Made by a program: the position numbers and the translations under genes
NCBI GenBank assembly: GCA_001567305.1
Contig: JYPD01000025.1
Coordinates: 116,085-180,084, forward strand
Direction of reading: 5' to 3'
From: a candidate division WS6 bacterium OLB21
GTDB taxonomy: Bacteria; Patescibacteriota; Dojkabacteria; B142; OLB20
DNA: 64,000 nt
Part shown: in pieces, positions 30,441 through 38,984 of the stretch
Numbering within the stretch: the first letter of the stretch is position 1
Layout of the letters: the number at the start of each line of letters is the position of its first letter
Notes under the pieces: model-generated
The model's input: only the letters and a program-made list of their open reading frames with translations
What the model was told of the DNA's origin: nothing
Database searches by the model: none

Positions 30441-30450
30441 TACAATTATA
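30441..30450. promoter_or_regulatory. Bidirectional promoter between the Trm9-like gene and elp3
   Basis: The 21-bp gap holds TACAAT (plus strand, 30441-30446, ten bases before ATG 30457) overlapping ATTATA, which reads TATAAT on the minus strand (30445-30450, nine bases before ATG 30435). Two overlapping -10 boxes face away from each other and leave almost no 5' leader on either side. Neither gene has a Shine-Dalgarno sequence. Confidence 0.6.
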
Positions 30451-30456
30451 CAGCTT

Positions 30457-32221
30457 ATGAGCAAATACAAATTCGATCCACAACCATATCTAAAAGAAAT
30501 TCAAATCTATTTGCGAATTAGTTGAAAGCAAAGATAAATGGAGACATAACAGTCTGCAAAGAATTCTTACAAAATACCCCCGAGACGGAAAAGCGATCTT
30601 CAGTAGAGATCAATTAGTTATCGGTTATCGCCAATTGATCTCTGCCGGAGTAATGGCAGAGAACAAACTTGTGATGGATCGAATTCGTATGAAGCCTACA
30701 AGAACCTTGTCAGGTTTAGCAACAGTAACGGTTCTAACTAAGCCTTTTCCTTGTCCTGGTAAATGCATTTTTTGCCCGAACGATGTACGCATGCCGAAAA
30801 GCTATTTAGCAAGCGAACCAGGGGCGCAAAGGGCCGAAAGAAACAGTTTCGATCCATATCTACAAACTTATAATCGATTACTTGCACTTCACAATACGGG
30901 TCATAATGTGGAGAAGGTTGAGTTAATAATTCTTGGTGGAACTTGGTCGTTCTATCCAAGGTCTTACCAGATCTGGTTTGTGAAGAGGTGCTTTGACGCA
31001 CTTAATGACTTTTTAAAGGTTGATAATCGTGAACTCGTTAAGGCACAAAACTCATTTGTTGAAGCCGATCGGATTCCAAGAATAGATGAGAAAGGCCGAG
31101 CCAGATCCTATAACGAAATTGTTCATGCAGTTAGCAGAGGAGACTCAGCAAAACTTCTTTCAGAAGGTGAGAGTGCAGATATTAGAGAATTATCTAAGGC
31201 ACACAAGATAAACGAAACAGCTATTTGTAGATGCGTGGGCCTTGTTATCGAAACAAGACCCGATTTCCTTGACGAAGAAGAGGTAACATTTACTCGTAGT
31301 TTAGGAGCAACTAAAATACAAATTGGAATCCAGAGTTTGAACGATAAGGTATTAGGATTAAATAAACGCGGCCACAACGCTGAATCTACAAAGAAAGCGA
31401 TCTCGCTTCTCAGAAGAGCCGGATTTAAAATTCATGCCCACTGGATGCCTAACCTTTATGGCGCAACGCCAAAAATCGATATTGAGGATTTTAAAAAATT
31501 GTGGGAGAGCGATGTGGCTCCGGACGAGCTCAAGCTTTATCCAACCTCAATTATTGCCAATACCGAACTCTTCAATCTTTATAAACAAGGATCTTATAAA
31601 CCATATACTCAAGATGAGTTGCTCCATATCTTAAAAGAAACTATGGCCATGACTCCTAGATACTGCAGGCTAACCAGGGTGATTAGAGATATTCCTTCTA
31701 CAGATATAGTTGCAGGAAATAAAAAAACTAATTTCAGACAAATTGCCGAAAGGGTTCTGGAAGAGGAAGGTAGGGCCTGTAAGTGCATCAGGTGTCGTGA
31801 GGTTAAGTCGGGCATGATTTATCCTGAAAACGAACTTAGCTTCAAGGAGCTGAAGTATATGACAACAGATACAGAAGAAGTTTTCCTATCTGTTAATACA
31901 CTAGACGATAAGCTTGTTGGTTTCTTAAGGCTGTCTCTTCCAAAGCAGAATAAAAGTCATTTTATTCCAGAGTTAATTGACTCTGCGATTATAAGAGAGG
32001 TACATGTTTATGGCAAGGTTACAGGAATAGGAGATTCTTCAGCAGGAAGTCCGCAGCACTTAGGCTTGGGTCGCAGACTTCTGGAAAAAGCAGAAATAAT
32101 TGCCAAAGAAAACGGCTATGAGAAAATATCTGTAATATCGGCAATCGGAACAAGGGAGTATTACAAAAAAAATGGATACACACTCGTTGACCTTTATATG
32201 TCAAAGCTATGCAAAAGCTAG
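30457..32221 (+). CDS. elp3: Elp3-type tRNA carboxymethyluridine synthase (radical SAM + GNAT), one frameshift
   Basis: Makes cm5U at wobble uridine of tRNA from acetyl-CoA by radical SAM chemistry. Restored length about 587 residues. The Fe-S site is CPGKCIFCPN (C-x3-C-x2-C), preceded by RMKPTRTLSGLATVTVLTKP; SEPGAQRAERNSFDPYLQTYNRL, LGGTWSFYP, IETRPDFL, IGIQSLNDKVL and HWMPNLYGATP follow, and the C-terminal acetyltransferase domain has HLGLGRRLLEKAE and REYYKKNGY. ATG 30457 gives MSKYKFDPQPYLKE; the frame breaks near 30493-30503 and resumes as ICELVESKDKW. The familiar later start would lose the tRNA-binding N-terminus. Confidence 0.92.
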
Positions 32222-32258
32222 CTAAAAAGGTAAGATTAGTAAACATTAATCTTTTTCT

Positions 32259-33194
32259 ATGGATAACTCAAAGCCTCTTCTTATTGGTTGCGGACTTTTC
32301 GCCGTTTTAGTTTTATGTTGTTGCGTTCTTTCAACTTGTCTCTGGGCTGCAACTCTTCCTTTTGCTGCCGGATCCGTTGTGGTGACCGATCCCATAATCG
32401 ATGTTAATGAGCCCGATGATTTTTTCGATGATCTATGGAACGATACGAATACGAATGGCAACTCCTCCGTCATAAAATACAGTGAACCTAAGAACATCGA
32501 ATATAAAACAGTCGATCTTGATTTGAGTTATAGGCTTGTCAACAGTTTAGGATCAGGCGGAGTTATTGCAGATGAATATAAAAGTGACCTAGGATCTGGG
32601 GACTGCAAAGCTATTCTTGCAAGTTCCTCACAGGCTATACTTAATCAGGGGATTGAGGTTGACTGCAACGACTATCTATTTTTGGCCGAAGGAGAAGCAT
32701 TTGTTATAGAAAGATCCTCTGATTCAGTTAGTTTTGTACTTTACGATTTCTTGTCTGGGACTTATGTAAAAACTAATGAAATTGATAGTTTTGTTGATTT
32801 ATCCTATCCTCAACCAATTCCTGCACAAGGTGTTATTGTTATGCAGTCATATCAGTGTAGTCAAAATGGTGCAGGTGTTCCTTGTTTAATTCTGTTCGAT
32901 CCATATACCTCAGAGCTTAAGACAATAACTGTCCCTGGGGTAAGTGTAATTACAGCATCAAAGATAACATACAAGCCGCTGTCAATCTCTCCAGATGGAA
33001 ACTTCATAATAGTTCCCACATCAAGAACTGCACCAGCTAATCATGCTGTAGTTGGTATCGATGGAGATATCAAGGTCGTAAAGTCATACAGTGATCCAAA
33101 ATTAGATTTTAAGTTCACCTGGATTGGTAAGGACACCTATCAGATACTTTATAGCGACACCAACGAAATTTATTCTACAGAAAAAGTAAAATGA
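32259..33194 (+). CDS. Membrane-anchored propeller-like surface protein, unknown
   Basis: 311 residues. N-terminal helix at about 8-35 with a cysteine cluster (LVLCCCVLSTCLW), acidic linker rich in Asp/Asn, then beta-rich repeats reminiscent of a TolB/WD-type propeller (SISPDGNFIIVPTSR; FTWIGKDTYQILYS). No lipobox of standard spacing. It overlaps rpiB by 4 bp (ATGA), so it is in one transcript with pentose phosphate genes, without a clear reason. Intact. Confidence 0.6.
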   Translation: MDNSKPLLIGCGLFAVLVLCCCVLSTCLWAATLPFAAGSVVVTDPIIDVNEPDDFFDDLWNDTNTNGNSSVIKYSEPKNIEYKTVDLDLSYRLVNSLGSGGVIADEYKSDLGSGDCKAILASSSQAILNQGIEVDCNDYLFLAEGEAFVIERSSDSVSFVLYDFLSGTYVKTNEIDSFVDLSYPQPIPAQGVIVMQSYQCSQNGAGVPCLILFDPYTSELKTITVPGVSVITASKITYKPLSISPDGNFIIVPTSRTAPANHAVVGIDGDIKVVKSYSDPKLDFKFTWIGKDTYQILYSDTNEIYSTEKVK

Positions 33195-33649
33195 CAGTTT
33201 ATATAGGGTCAGATCACAATGGATATGAGGCTAAGAAAGATTTAATCGATCTGCTTCGAAAGGACGGATACGATGTTGTCGATAAGGGACCGTTTGAATA
33301 CGATCCTGCAGATGATTATCCAGATTTTGCCTTCTCTGTTGCTGAAGCTGTTGCGTCAGATCCTGACTCGAAAGGTATTCTGATTTGTGGCTCTGGCGGC
33401 GGCGTCACAGTTGCTGCTAACAAAGTAAAAGGTATTAGGGCAGTTTATGCTGAATCGGCAGAGCATGCAAAAGCTTTGCGAACAGATGACGATGCAAATA
33501 TCATTATTCTTGATCAGTTAACATATAGTTTAGAAAACGATGCGACAATAGTTCAAACATTCTTGAATACTCCCTTTTCTCAAGAAGAAAGACATATCAG
33601 ACGGATTTCAAAAATATCAAAATATGAGTCAGAACATTATCAGAATTAA
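33191..33649 (+). CDS. rpiB: Ribose-5-phosphate isomerase B
   Basis: Interconverts ribose-5-phosphate and ribulose-5-phosphate. 152 residues, normal. YIGSDHNGYEAKKDLIDLL at the start holds the DHxG(F/Y)xxK site; ILICGSGGGVTVAANKVKGIRA has CGSGxG, with the catalytic Cys present, and NIIILDQLT replaces the usual DANVLxLGxR. Overlaps the previous gene by 4 bp and rpe by 26 bp. Part of a non-oxidative pentose phosphate block. Confidence 0.93.
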   Translation: MTVYIGSDHNGYEAKKDLIDLLRKDGYDVVDKGPFEYDPADDYPDFAFSVAEAVASDPDSKGILICGSGGGVTVAANKVKGIRAVYAESAEHAKALRTDDDANIIILDQLTYSLENDATIVQTFLNTPFSQEERHIRRISKISKYESEHYQN

Positions 33650-34274
33650 GCCTGCTGTTTTAGCGGCAGACCCAGAAGAATTTGCAGCTCAAATATATGC
33701 CTGCGAAGACTTTTGCTCCGAAATTGATATCGACATCATTAACTGGACAAGAAACGCAGGTAAAACAATTAGTGCAGAGCAGGCATTAATGTGCAAAACT
33801 ACTGGTACAAATTTTAGTTTCGACCTCATGATGGATCATCCCGCCGAAATTTTCGACTTGCTGGCTGAAGATTCAAGGGTTAATACGGTATTATATAACC
33901 TTCATTCCAAAGACAATGTCTTAAAACTGGTTCATAAAACCCAAGATGCAGACATGCTTGCAGGTATATCCGTTAATCCGGAATCAACCCTTACTGATTT
34001 AGAAAAATACCTTGCCTGGGTAGATATTGTGCAGATAATGACAATCGAACCTGGTGCACAAGGTAATCCTTTCCTAAAAGAGCGACTGCAACTTGTTACA
34101 GAACTTAGGTCAACTGGGTTTACTGGTTTAATTGGTCTTGATGGCGGAATCAATCTTGAAACAATAGAAATTGTAAAAAATTATAAAATAGATTTTGTCA
34201 GTGTTGGTTCTGCCATCAGTCGTGCCTCAAGTCCTAGTCTTATGTATCACAAACTGGTTACTGCAGTCTCGTAA
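33624..34274 (+). CDS. rpe: Ribulose-phosphate 3-epimerase-like TIM-barrel protein (divergent)
   Basis: 216 residues. IKPAVLAADPEEFAAQI corresponds to IxPSxLxAD; EIDIDIINW sits where the metal-binding HxDxMDG is expected, FDLMMDHPAEI where DxHLMxxxP is expected, MTIEPGAQGNPF corresponds to VxPGxxGQxF, and IGLDGGIN to VDGGI. Thus one metal His is replaced by Asp and the loop is changed. Position between rpiB and transketolase supports the role. It could act on another ketose phosphate. Start ATG 33624 overlaps rpiB by 26 bp. Confidence 0.72.
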   Translation: MSQNIIRIKPAVLAADPEEFAAQIYACEDFCSEIDIDIINWTRNAGKTISAEQALMCKTTGTNFSFDLMMDHPAEIFDLLAEDSRVNTVLYNLHSKDNVLKLVHKTQDADMLAGISVNPESTLTDLEKYLAWVDIVQIMTIEPGAQGNPFLKERLQLVTELRSTGFTGLIGLDGGINLETIEIVKNYKIDFVSVGSAISRASSPSLMYHKLVTAVS

Positions 34275-34292
34275 TTTCCTTTTTACTCCAGT

Positions 34293-34298
34293 TATAAT
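34293..34298 (+). promoter_or_regulatory. -10 box before the transketolase pair
   Basis: TATAAT at 34293-34298, 24 bases upstream of ATG 34323, in the 48-bp gap after rpe. A TTTACT at 34282-34287 is too close to serve as a -35 box. Suggests a short-leader transcript for the split transketolase. Confidence 0.45.
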
Positions 34299-34322
34299 AT
34301 ACTGAAACAGATTTAGCTGCCC

Positions 34323-35137
34323 ATGAATCTAGACGAGCTTACTCAAAAAAGCAAAAAAACATTCGTAAGAACATTCTCACCATGCTTTCTGTGGCTGGTT
34401 CCGGTCATACGGGCGGTTCAATGGGAATAGCAGATATCTTAACCTATCTCTATTTTTCAGAGATGCGGGTTAATCCACAAGATCCTCAAATGCCAGAAAG
34501 AGATAGGTTTGTTCTATCGGCTGCTCATATGGCACCAGCGCTTTATGCATCTCTTGCAGAGGCTGGCTTTTTCCCTCAAGACGAACTACTTTCTCTTAGA
34601 AGAATGGGTTCCAGAATGCAGGGACATACGGTCAGAAACATGACTATTGGTGTCGAAACTACTGGTGGTTCATTAGGGCAGGGGGTATCTATAGCTTGTG
34701 GTATGGCAGCAGCTGCTAAGATCGATCATAAAGACTGGAGAGTATTCTGTGTTCTTGGTGATGGCGAATCAAACGAAGGCTCTGTTTGGGAGGCAGCACT
34801 ATTTGCAGCAAAATTTGAACTCGACAATCTTATCTTTATTATAGATAGAAATAACATCCAACTCAGCGGAAACGCCGAAGATATTATGCCTATGACCCCT
34901 ATGGCAGATAAATGGAAGGCCTTTAACTGGCAAACAATTGAGTGCAACGGGCATGATTATCAAGATATTGCGACGGCCTTCTTAAAGGCCAAAGAGGAAA
35001 AACACAGGCCAACTTGTATTATTGCCAATACTGTTCCCGGCAAAGGGGTTAGCTTTATCGAAAATAAATGGGAATGGCATGGAAAAGTTCCTAACGAAGA
35101 ACAACTTAAGACTGCATTGCTAGAATTAGGTAATTAA
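34323..35137 (+). CDS. tktA: Transketolase, N-terminal (thiamine diphosphate) subunit, one frameshift
   Basis: About 271 residues restored. From ATG 34323 the protein reads MNLDELTQKSK, then a 7-A run at 34352-34358 breaks the frame, and NIRKNILTMLSVAGSGHTGGS follows as in the family (SGHPGGS, here with Thr). GGSLGQGVSIACGMAAAAK, CVLGDGESNEGSVWEAALFA (GDGE/N ThDP motif) and IDRNNIQLSG are present. The C-terminal half is a separate gene one base downstream, as in archaea and many reduced bacteria. Moves two-carbon units between sugar phosphates. Confidence 0.93.
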
Positions 35138-35138
35138 T

Positions 35139-36119
35139 ATGAATAAAGTAGAAATTAGAGATTTATCAGACTTACAACTAAAAAGTATCAGAGACGGATT
35201 TGGTGAAGGTCTGTTAATGAATGCTGAAAAAAATCCTGACATAGTTGCTCTATCTGCAGATCTTACAGAATCGGTGCGAATGCACTGGTTTGCAGATAAA
35301 TACAAAGAAAGATTCTTCCAAACAGGAATTTGCGAGCAGAATATGGCAGGTGTAGCCGCAGGTATGGCATTAAGCGGAAAAATTCCCTTTATTGGTAGCT
35401 TTGCCAATTTCTCTCCCGGAAGAAATTACGATCAGATTCGAACCTCAATTTGTATGATGAACGCCAATGTCAAAATTGCATCTTCACATGCAGGGTTCAG
35501 TTATGGAGAAGATGGTATCAGCGTACAAATGCTCGAAGATATTGCGATGATGCGGGCCTTGCCAAATATGACTGTAATTGTGCCTGCAGATGCTTATCAG
35601 GCCAGTCAGGCAGTATCGGCTTCGTTGGCAGTTGATGGTCCAGTATACCTAAGGCTTGGTAGGGCAGAATCTCCACTTATCTTTGCTGATAACAGCGAAT
35701 TTATTCTCGGACAAGCACAACTACTCAGAGAAGGGCTCGATGTATTAATAATCTCGACGGGGTACTTAGTTTTCAGATCATTGCTTGCTGCCGACTATTT
35801 ACACAAACAGGGAGTAGAGGCAGCAGTCATGAATATTCATACTATCAAGCCTCTTGATGAATCAGCTATTTTAAGTTACGCATCAAAAACTTGCGCTGTG
35901 GTTGTTGCAGAAGAAGCGCAAATGTACGGAGGTCTTGGAGGAGCAGTGGCAGAATTGTTCGCCAAAAAATTACCACTTCCTATTGAAATGGTCTCTGTCG
36001 CAGATCGCTTCGGAGAAAGTGCTACATCACTTGAGCTTCACAAAAAGCACAACCTTATGGAAGACGACATCGTTTCCGCTGCCAATCGAGCAATTACTCG
36101 AAAGGTCAATTGCCCTTAA
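35139..36119 (+). CDS. tktB: Transketolase, C-terminal (pyrimidine-binding) subunit
   Basis: 326 residues. VALSADLTESVRMHWFADKYKERFFQTGICEQNMAGVAAGMALSG includes the catalytic E of GICEQNM; FGSFANF is seen as IGSFANFSPGR; SHAGFSYGEDGISVQMLEDIAMMRALPNMTVIVPAD is classical, as is LRLGRAESP. It follows the N-terminal subunit directly. Intact. It converges on the transaldolase gene with a 2-bp gap. Confidence 0.94.
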   Translation: MNKVEIRDLSDLQLKSIRDGFGEGLLMNAEKNPDIVALSADLTESVRMHWFADKYKERFFQTGICEQNMAGVAAGMALSGKIPFIGSFANFSPGRNYDQIRTSICMMNANVKIASSHAGFSYGEDGISVQMLEDIAMMRALPNMTVIVPADAYQASQAVSASLAVDGPVYLRLGRAESPLIFADNSEFILGQAQLLREGLDVLIISTGYLVFRSLLAADYLHKQGVEAAVMNIHTIKPLDESAILSYASKTCAVVVAEEAQMYGGLGGAVAELFAKKLPLPIEMVSVADRFGESATSLELHKKHNLMEDDIVSAANRAITRKVNCP

Positions 36120-36121
36120 AT

Positions 36122-36778
36122 CTAAACCAAAGGCTCTAGGCCTGAGCTTTCAAAATCCTTGAGAAATTTATCTAACCCGTCTTTAGAGAGAGGGTGTTTG
36201 AATAGCTTGTCGATATTTTCTGGTTTAACAGTTGCAACATCTGCTCCGAGCATTGCGGCTTGCACGACATGTCTTGGTGTACGATCAGAAGCAGCTAGTA
36301 TTTTGGTTTCATAGAGACCGTTATCAAAGATATCTCTAATTTCTGCGATTAGCTCGATTCCATCACCGGCGATATCATCAATTCTGCCGATAAAAGGGCT
36401 TACATAGCTTGCTCCTGCCTTTGCAGCTAGCCATGCTTGAGCTGCAGAAAATACAAGAGTTACATTCGTCTTGATTCCTTCTTGAGATAAGTGTTTAACT
36501 GCTTTTATGCCTTCGGGAAGCATTGGAATTTTGACAACTACATTCTCACTTAACGCAGCTAAGGCTCTTGCCTCTCGCATTATTTCGTCATAGTTTGTAC
36601 CAAGAACTTCAAGGCTGATTGGTCCATTTACGATTTGAATAATTTCGTTAACTATGTCGCGGTAGGCTCTGCCTACCTTGGCAGCTAAGCTTGGATTTGT
36701 AGTAACGCCATCTATAATGCCCAAATCGTAGTATTTCTTTATTGCTTCGGGATCTGCTGTGTCAATGAATAGCTGCAT
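36122..36778 (-). CDS. tal: Transaldolase / fructose-6-phosphate aldolase family
   Basis: 218 residues, the size of TalC/FSA-type short transaldolases. MQLFIDTADPEAIKKYYDLGIIDGVTTNPSL, then VVVKIPMLPEGIKAVKHL (Schiff-base Lys in VKIPM), TNVTLVFSAAQAWLAAKAGASYVSPFIGRIDD and ILAASDRTPRHVVQAAMLGADVATV follow the family exactly. With RpiB, Rpe and transketolase this completes a non-oxidative pentose phosphate route; no oxidative-branch enzyme is seen. Intact. Confidence 0.94.
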   Translation of the reverse strand: MQLFIDTADPEAIKKYYDLGIIDGVTTNPSLAAKVGRAYRDIVNEIIQIVNGPISLEVLGTNYDEIMREARALAALSENVVVKIPMLPEGIKAVKHLSQEGIKTNVTLVFSAAQAWLAAKAGASYVSPFIGRIDDIAGDGIELIAEIRDIFDNGLYETKILAASDRTPRHVVQAAMLGADVATVKPENIDKLFKHPLSKDGLDKFLKDFESSGLEPLV

Positions 36779-36856
36779 TTTTTTTGTTTTAATATGTTGT
36801 ATTATTATCTAATAAATTCAAGTCGCTTACAATCTAAGTAACCAAGCTTCAGCATT

Positions 36857-37012
36857 ATGTCAAAAAATAACCAGAAAGATATCATTAATAGTACATTTAA
36901 TTCAAAAATACCATTGATTGCTACTATAGTACTAACAATTATCGGGATAGGATTTATCTTGTTTGCCTTAGTGCTTATGTTTACCGATATGCTGGTAGTC
37001 CCTGAACTCTAG
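36857..37012 (+). CDS. Small single-pass membrane protein (51 aa)
   Basis: ATG 36857 opens a 51-codon frame ending TAG 37012: a polar start MSKNNQKDIINSTF, then a hydrophobic span of about 28 residues with IGIGFILFALVLMF, ending LVVPEL. It fills the otherwise empty gap between two minus-strand genes on the plus strand, and it has the positive-then-hydrophobic layout of a real membrane peptide. No family. The remaining 78 bases up to 36856 are AT-rich and may hold promoters for both directions. Confidence 0.5.
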   Translation: MSKNNQKDIINSTFNSKIPLIATIVLTIIGIGFILFALVLMFTDMLVVPEL

Positions 37013-37018
37013 ATAGCA

Positions 37019-38293
37019 CTAGAATGGTTTGTGCGAGGTATACACGCTTGGCATTTTTACTTGCTTCGTTCTGGATCCTTTTGTAACTGTATACAATTTT
37101 TTGATTTCTTCCACAACCTCATAGGCACCGGCAAGTTTATAATTTGTTTCGAAGGCATTCCCACTTAACTCGAGTAAATACTCGCGATCGCTCAGAAAGC
37201 TATGCAGGTCAAGGATTCTGTCGAATTCAAAGATGCTATTTTGCGTTTGCATAAGTTTTACATGTTCAACTTCGTTAGCACCTTTTGGGGGAAAATGGAT
37301 ATGAGGAAGACCGGTAGCTAAACTATAGAATATGATTTCTCCGGTTTTAGCGAACAGAACATCGATTTCTTCTACAAACCAGCGGTGTCCGACTTCAATC
37401 ACCTTGTCACGGTTTGAGCTGCTAAAGATCTCGAATTGTTTGTTGTTAAGTTTAAGGCTACTCTTGATCTCTGCCAACTCTTGTGCAAACTCTAAATGGG
37501 GACCGGGAATAGCTCTTATCGTATAGTGACCCAGTTTAATATGATCGGCAAGCAAATGAATAATCTTCTTAATTCTATAAACTTCGTCTTTTGTTCCTGT
37601 TCCGCCGATATATAAGCCTAAACATAATGGCCTGTTTCTGTCTTTAAGATTTGCACGAATTCGTTTGTATGCAGACTTTCTATTCTTGTAAACATAAGGA
37701 TCTAGTGTATGACCTATGATCCTTATTCTATCTGGATTCACCCCTACTGTTTCGAACAGCATCTGTACTCTTTGACTGTTGACTAAATGCAGAGGCCCTT
37801 TTTTCCCTCCGGGGATTCCATAGAACGAGGCAGAGCCAACATCGATTTCGTCTGGAATAACATTGATCAAGCTTTGACAAAGCTTTCTGCCCAATCCAAA
37901 AGACCAAAGTGCCCCCAGTCCCCAGGGATGCACTGCCAGCAAAGTATTATATTCACAGTGGCGCAGGTATCTTCGTAGGGCAAAACCAAGTGGGATTTCA
38001 AAAACCCTAATCATATTTAAGAAGGCGCGCAAAGCAAATGACGGTAAGGTGAACGAATTAAATGTACTTGCATGTCTGGTGGTTATCTCAAAGAACCATT
38101 TAAAAGCAAGTAAAGGCAAAACAGCGGTTCTTGTATAGAAACTGTGCATTCTTGCCCATTTGAGGATGTCGAGAGTGTCGTTTTCTATGCCTGCCTCGTC
38201 TAGCGCATTCTTAATCGAGGTTGCTTCGCGTAAGTGTCCGAGTCCAGTTAAGGCATAAACTTGAAGTACTTTCGGCTTCTCATCGATTTTCAT
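37019..38293 (-). CDS. GT28/MGDG-synthase-like glycosyltransferase
   Basis: 424 residues, GT-B fold by pattern. YALTGLGHLREATSIKNAL at residues 13-31 matches the GxGHxxAAxxL start of MGDG synthase and MurG relatives; LYIGGTGTKDEVYRI and ALxKTGEIIFYSLATGLPHIHFPP (here DVLFAKTGE and GLPHIHFPPKGANEVEH) give the donor-binding domain. It may add a sugar to a lipid. A TAGAAT box ends six bases before ATG 38293, so it is probably leaderless. Stands alone between plus-strand genes. Lipid acceptor is inference. Confidence 0.68.
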   Translation of the reverse strand: MKIDEKPKVLQVYALTGLGHLREATSIKNALDEAGIENDTLDILKWARMHSFYTRTAVLPLLAFKWFFEITTRHASTFNSFTLPSFALRAFLNMIRVFEIPLGFALRRYLRHCEYNTLLAVHPWGLGALWSFGLGRKLCQSLINVIPDEIDVGSASFYGIPGGKKGPLHLVNSQRVQMLFETVGVNPDRIRIIGHTLDPYVYKNRKSAYKRIRANLKDRNRPLCLGLYIGGTGTKDEVYRIKKIIHLLADHIKLGHYTIRAIPGPHLEFAQELAEIKSSLKLNNKQFEIFSSSNRDKVIEVGHRWFVEEIDVLFAKTGEIIFYSLATGLPHIHFPPKGANEVEHVKLMQTQNSIFEFDRILDLHSFLSDREYLLELSGNAFETNYKLAGAYEVVEEIKKLYTVTKGSRTKQVKMPSVYTSHKPF

Positions 38294-38299
38294 AAGTAC

Positions 38300-38305
38300 A
38301 TTCTA
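38300..38305 (-). promoter_or_regulatory. -10 box of a leaderless gene
   Basis: Minus strand TAGAAT, six bases, then ATG 38293. Same geometry as at 29708, 50986 and 62483. Confidence 0.55.
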
Positions 38306-38420
38306 GCGTAATATAGTTGCCAGAGATAGATTTGTAACAGAATATGACTAAATAAGTACAACATTGAGCAAAATTATATTCTGGAGTAGGATTGTTTAGA
38401 TATTATCGAAAAGTTCAAAC

Positions 38421-38984
38421 TTGAATATTCAGTCCGCAGATAAAACTCCAGATAACGAGCTTGTTGATAGGTTTGTAAATAAATCAGATGTTGATGCATT
38501 TGAGACTATTTATAGAAGGTATGTTTCTGCAGTATATCGATCTGTTTACATCAAAGTCGGTAAGAAAGAGTGGGCTGAAGACATTGTTAGTGAAACATTT
38601 ATGTTGTTAATGGACATCCTCTCGAACTATCGAGGGGAGTCATCTCTGAAAACGTTTATTACTGGGATTGCCTTTAACAAAGTTAGACAATTTTGGCAAA
38701 AACAACAGCATGATGGCATAAGTTTTGATGAAGCTTATGTTTATGCAGAAGAAGAAAGTGAAGAGCCAGAAGAGATGTCAGATGAGTTGCCTAGACTGGT
38801 AGCAGAAGTTCTAAAAACAATTGGAGCGCCATATAATTTAGTTTTGGAAAAAAGATTCATAGAGGGTTGCTCAATTGCCGAAACAGCAAGTCAACTCAAT
38901 CTAAGTTCTGAAAATGTAAGAGTTATACAACATCGAGCAATAAAAAAAGCTAAAGAGTATTACGAAAACCAAAATGGAAAATGA
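38421..38984 (+). CDS. ECF (sigma-70 family) RNA polymerase sigma factor
   Basis: 187 residues. Region 2: DAFETIYRRYVSAVYRSVYIKVG and WAEDIVSETFMLLMDILSNYRGESSLKTFITGIAFNKVRQFW; region 4: LEKRFIEGCSIAETASQLNLSSENVRVIQHRAIKKAKEY, an HTH. An acidic linker (EEESEEPEEMSDE) separates the regions. Start TTG 38421. The next gene overlaps by 11 bp and encodes a membrane protein with an anti-sigma-like N-terminus, the usual pair. It should direct a small regulon; no second copy of a promoter motif was found here. Confidence 0.92.
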   Translation: MNIQSADKTPDNELVDRFVNKSDVDAFETIYRRYVSAVYRSVYIKVGKKEWAEDIVSETFMLLMDILSNYRGESSLKTFITGIAFNKVRQFWQKQQHDGISFDEAYVYAEEESEEPEEMSDELPRLVAEVLKTIGAPYNLVLEKRFIEGCSIAETASQLNLSSENVRVIQHRAIKKAKEYYENQNGK

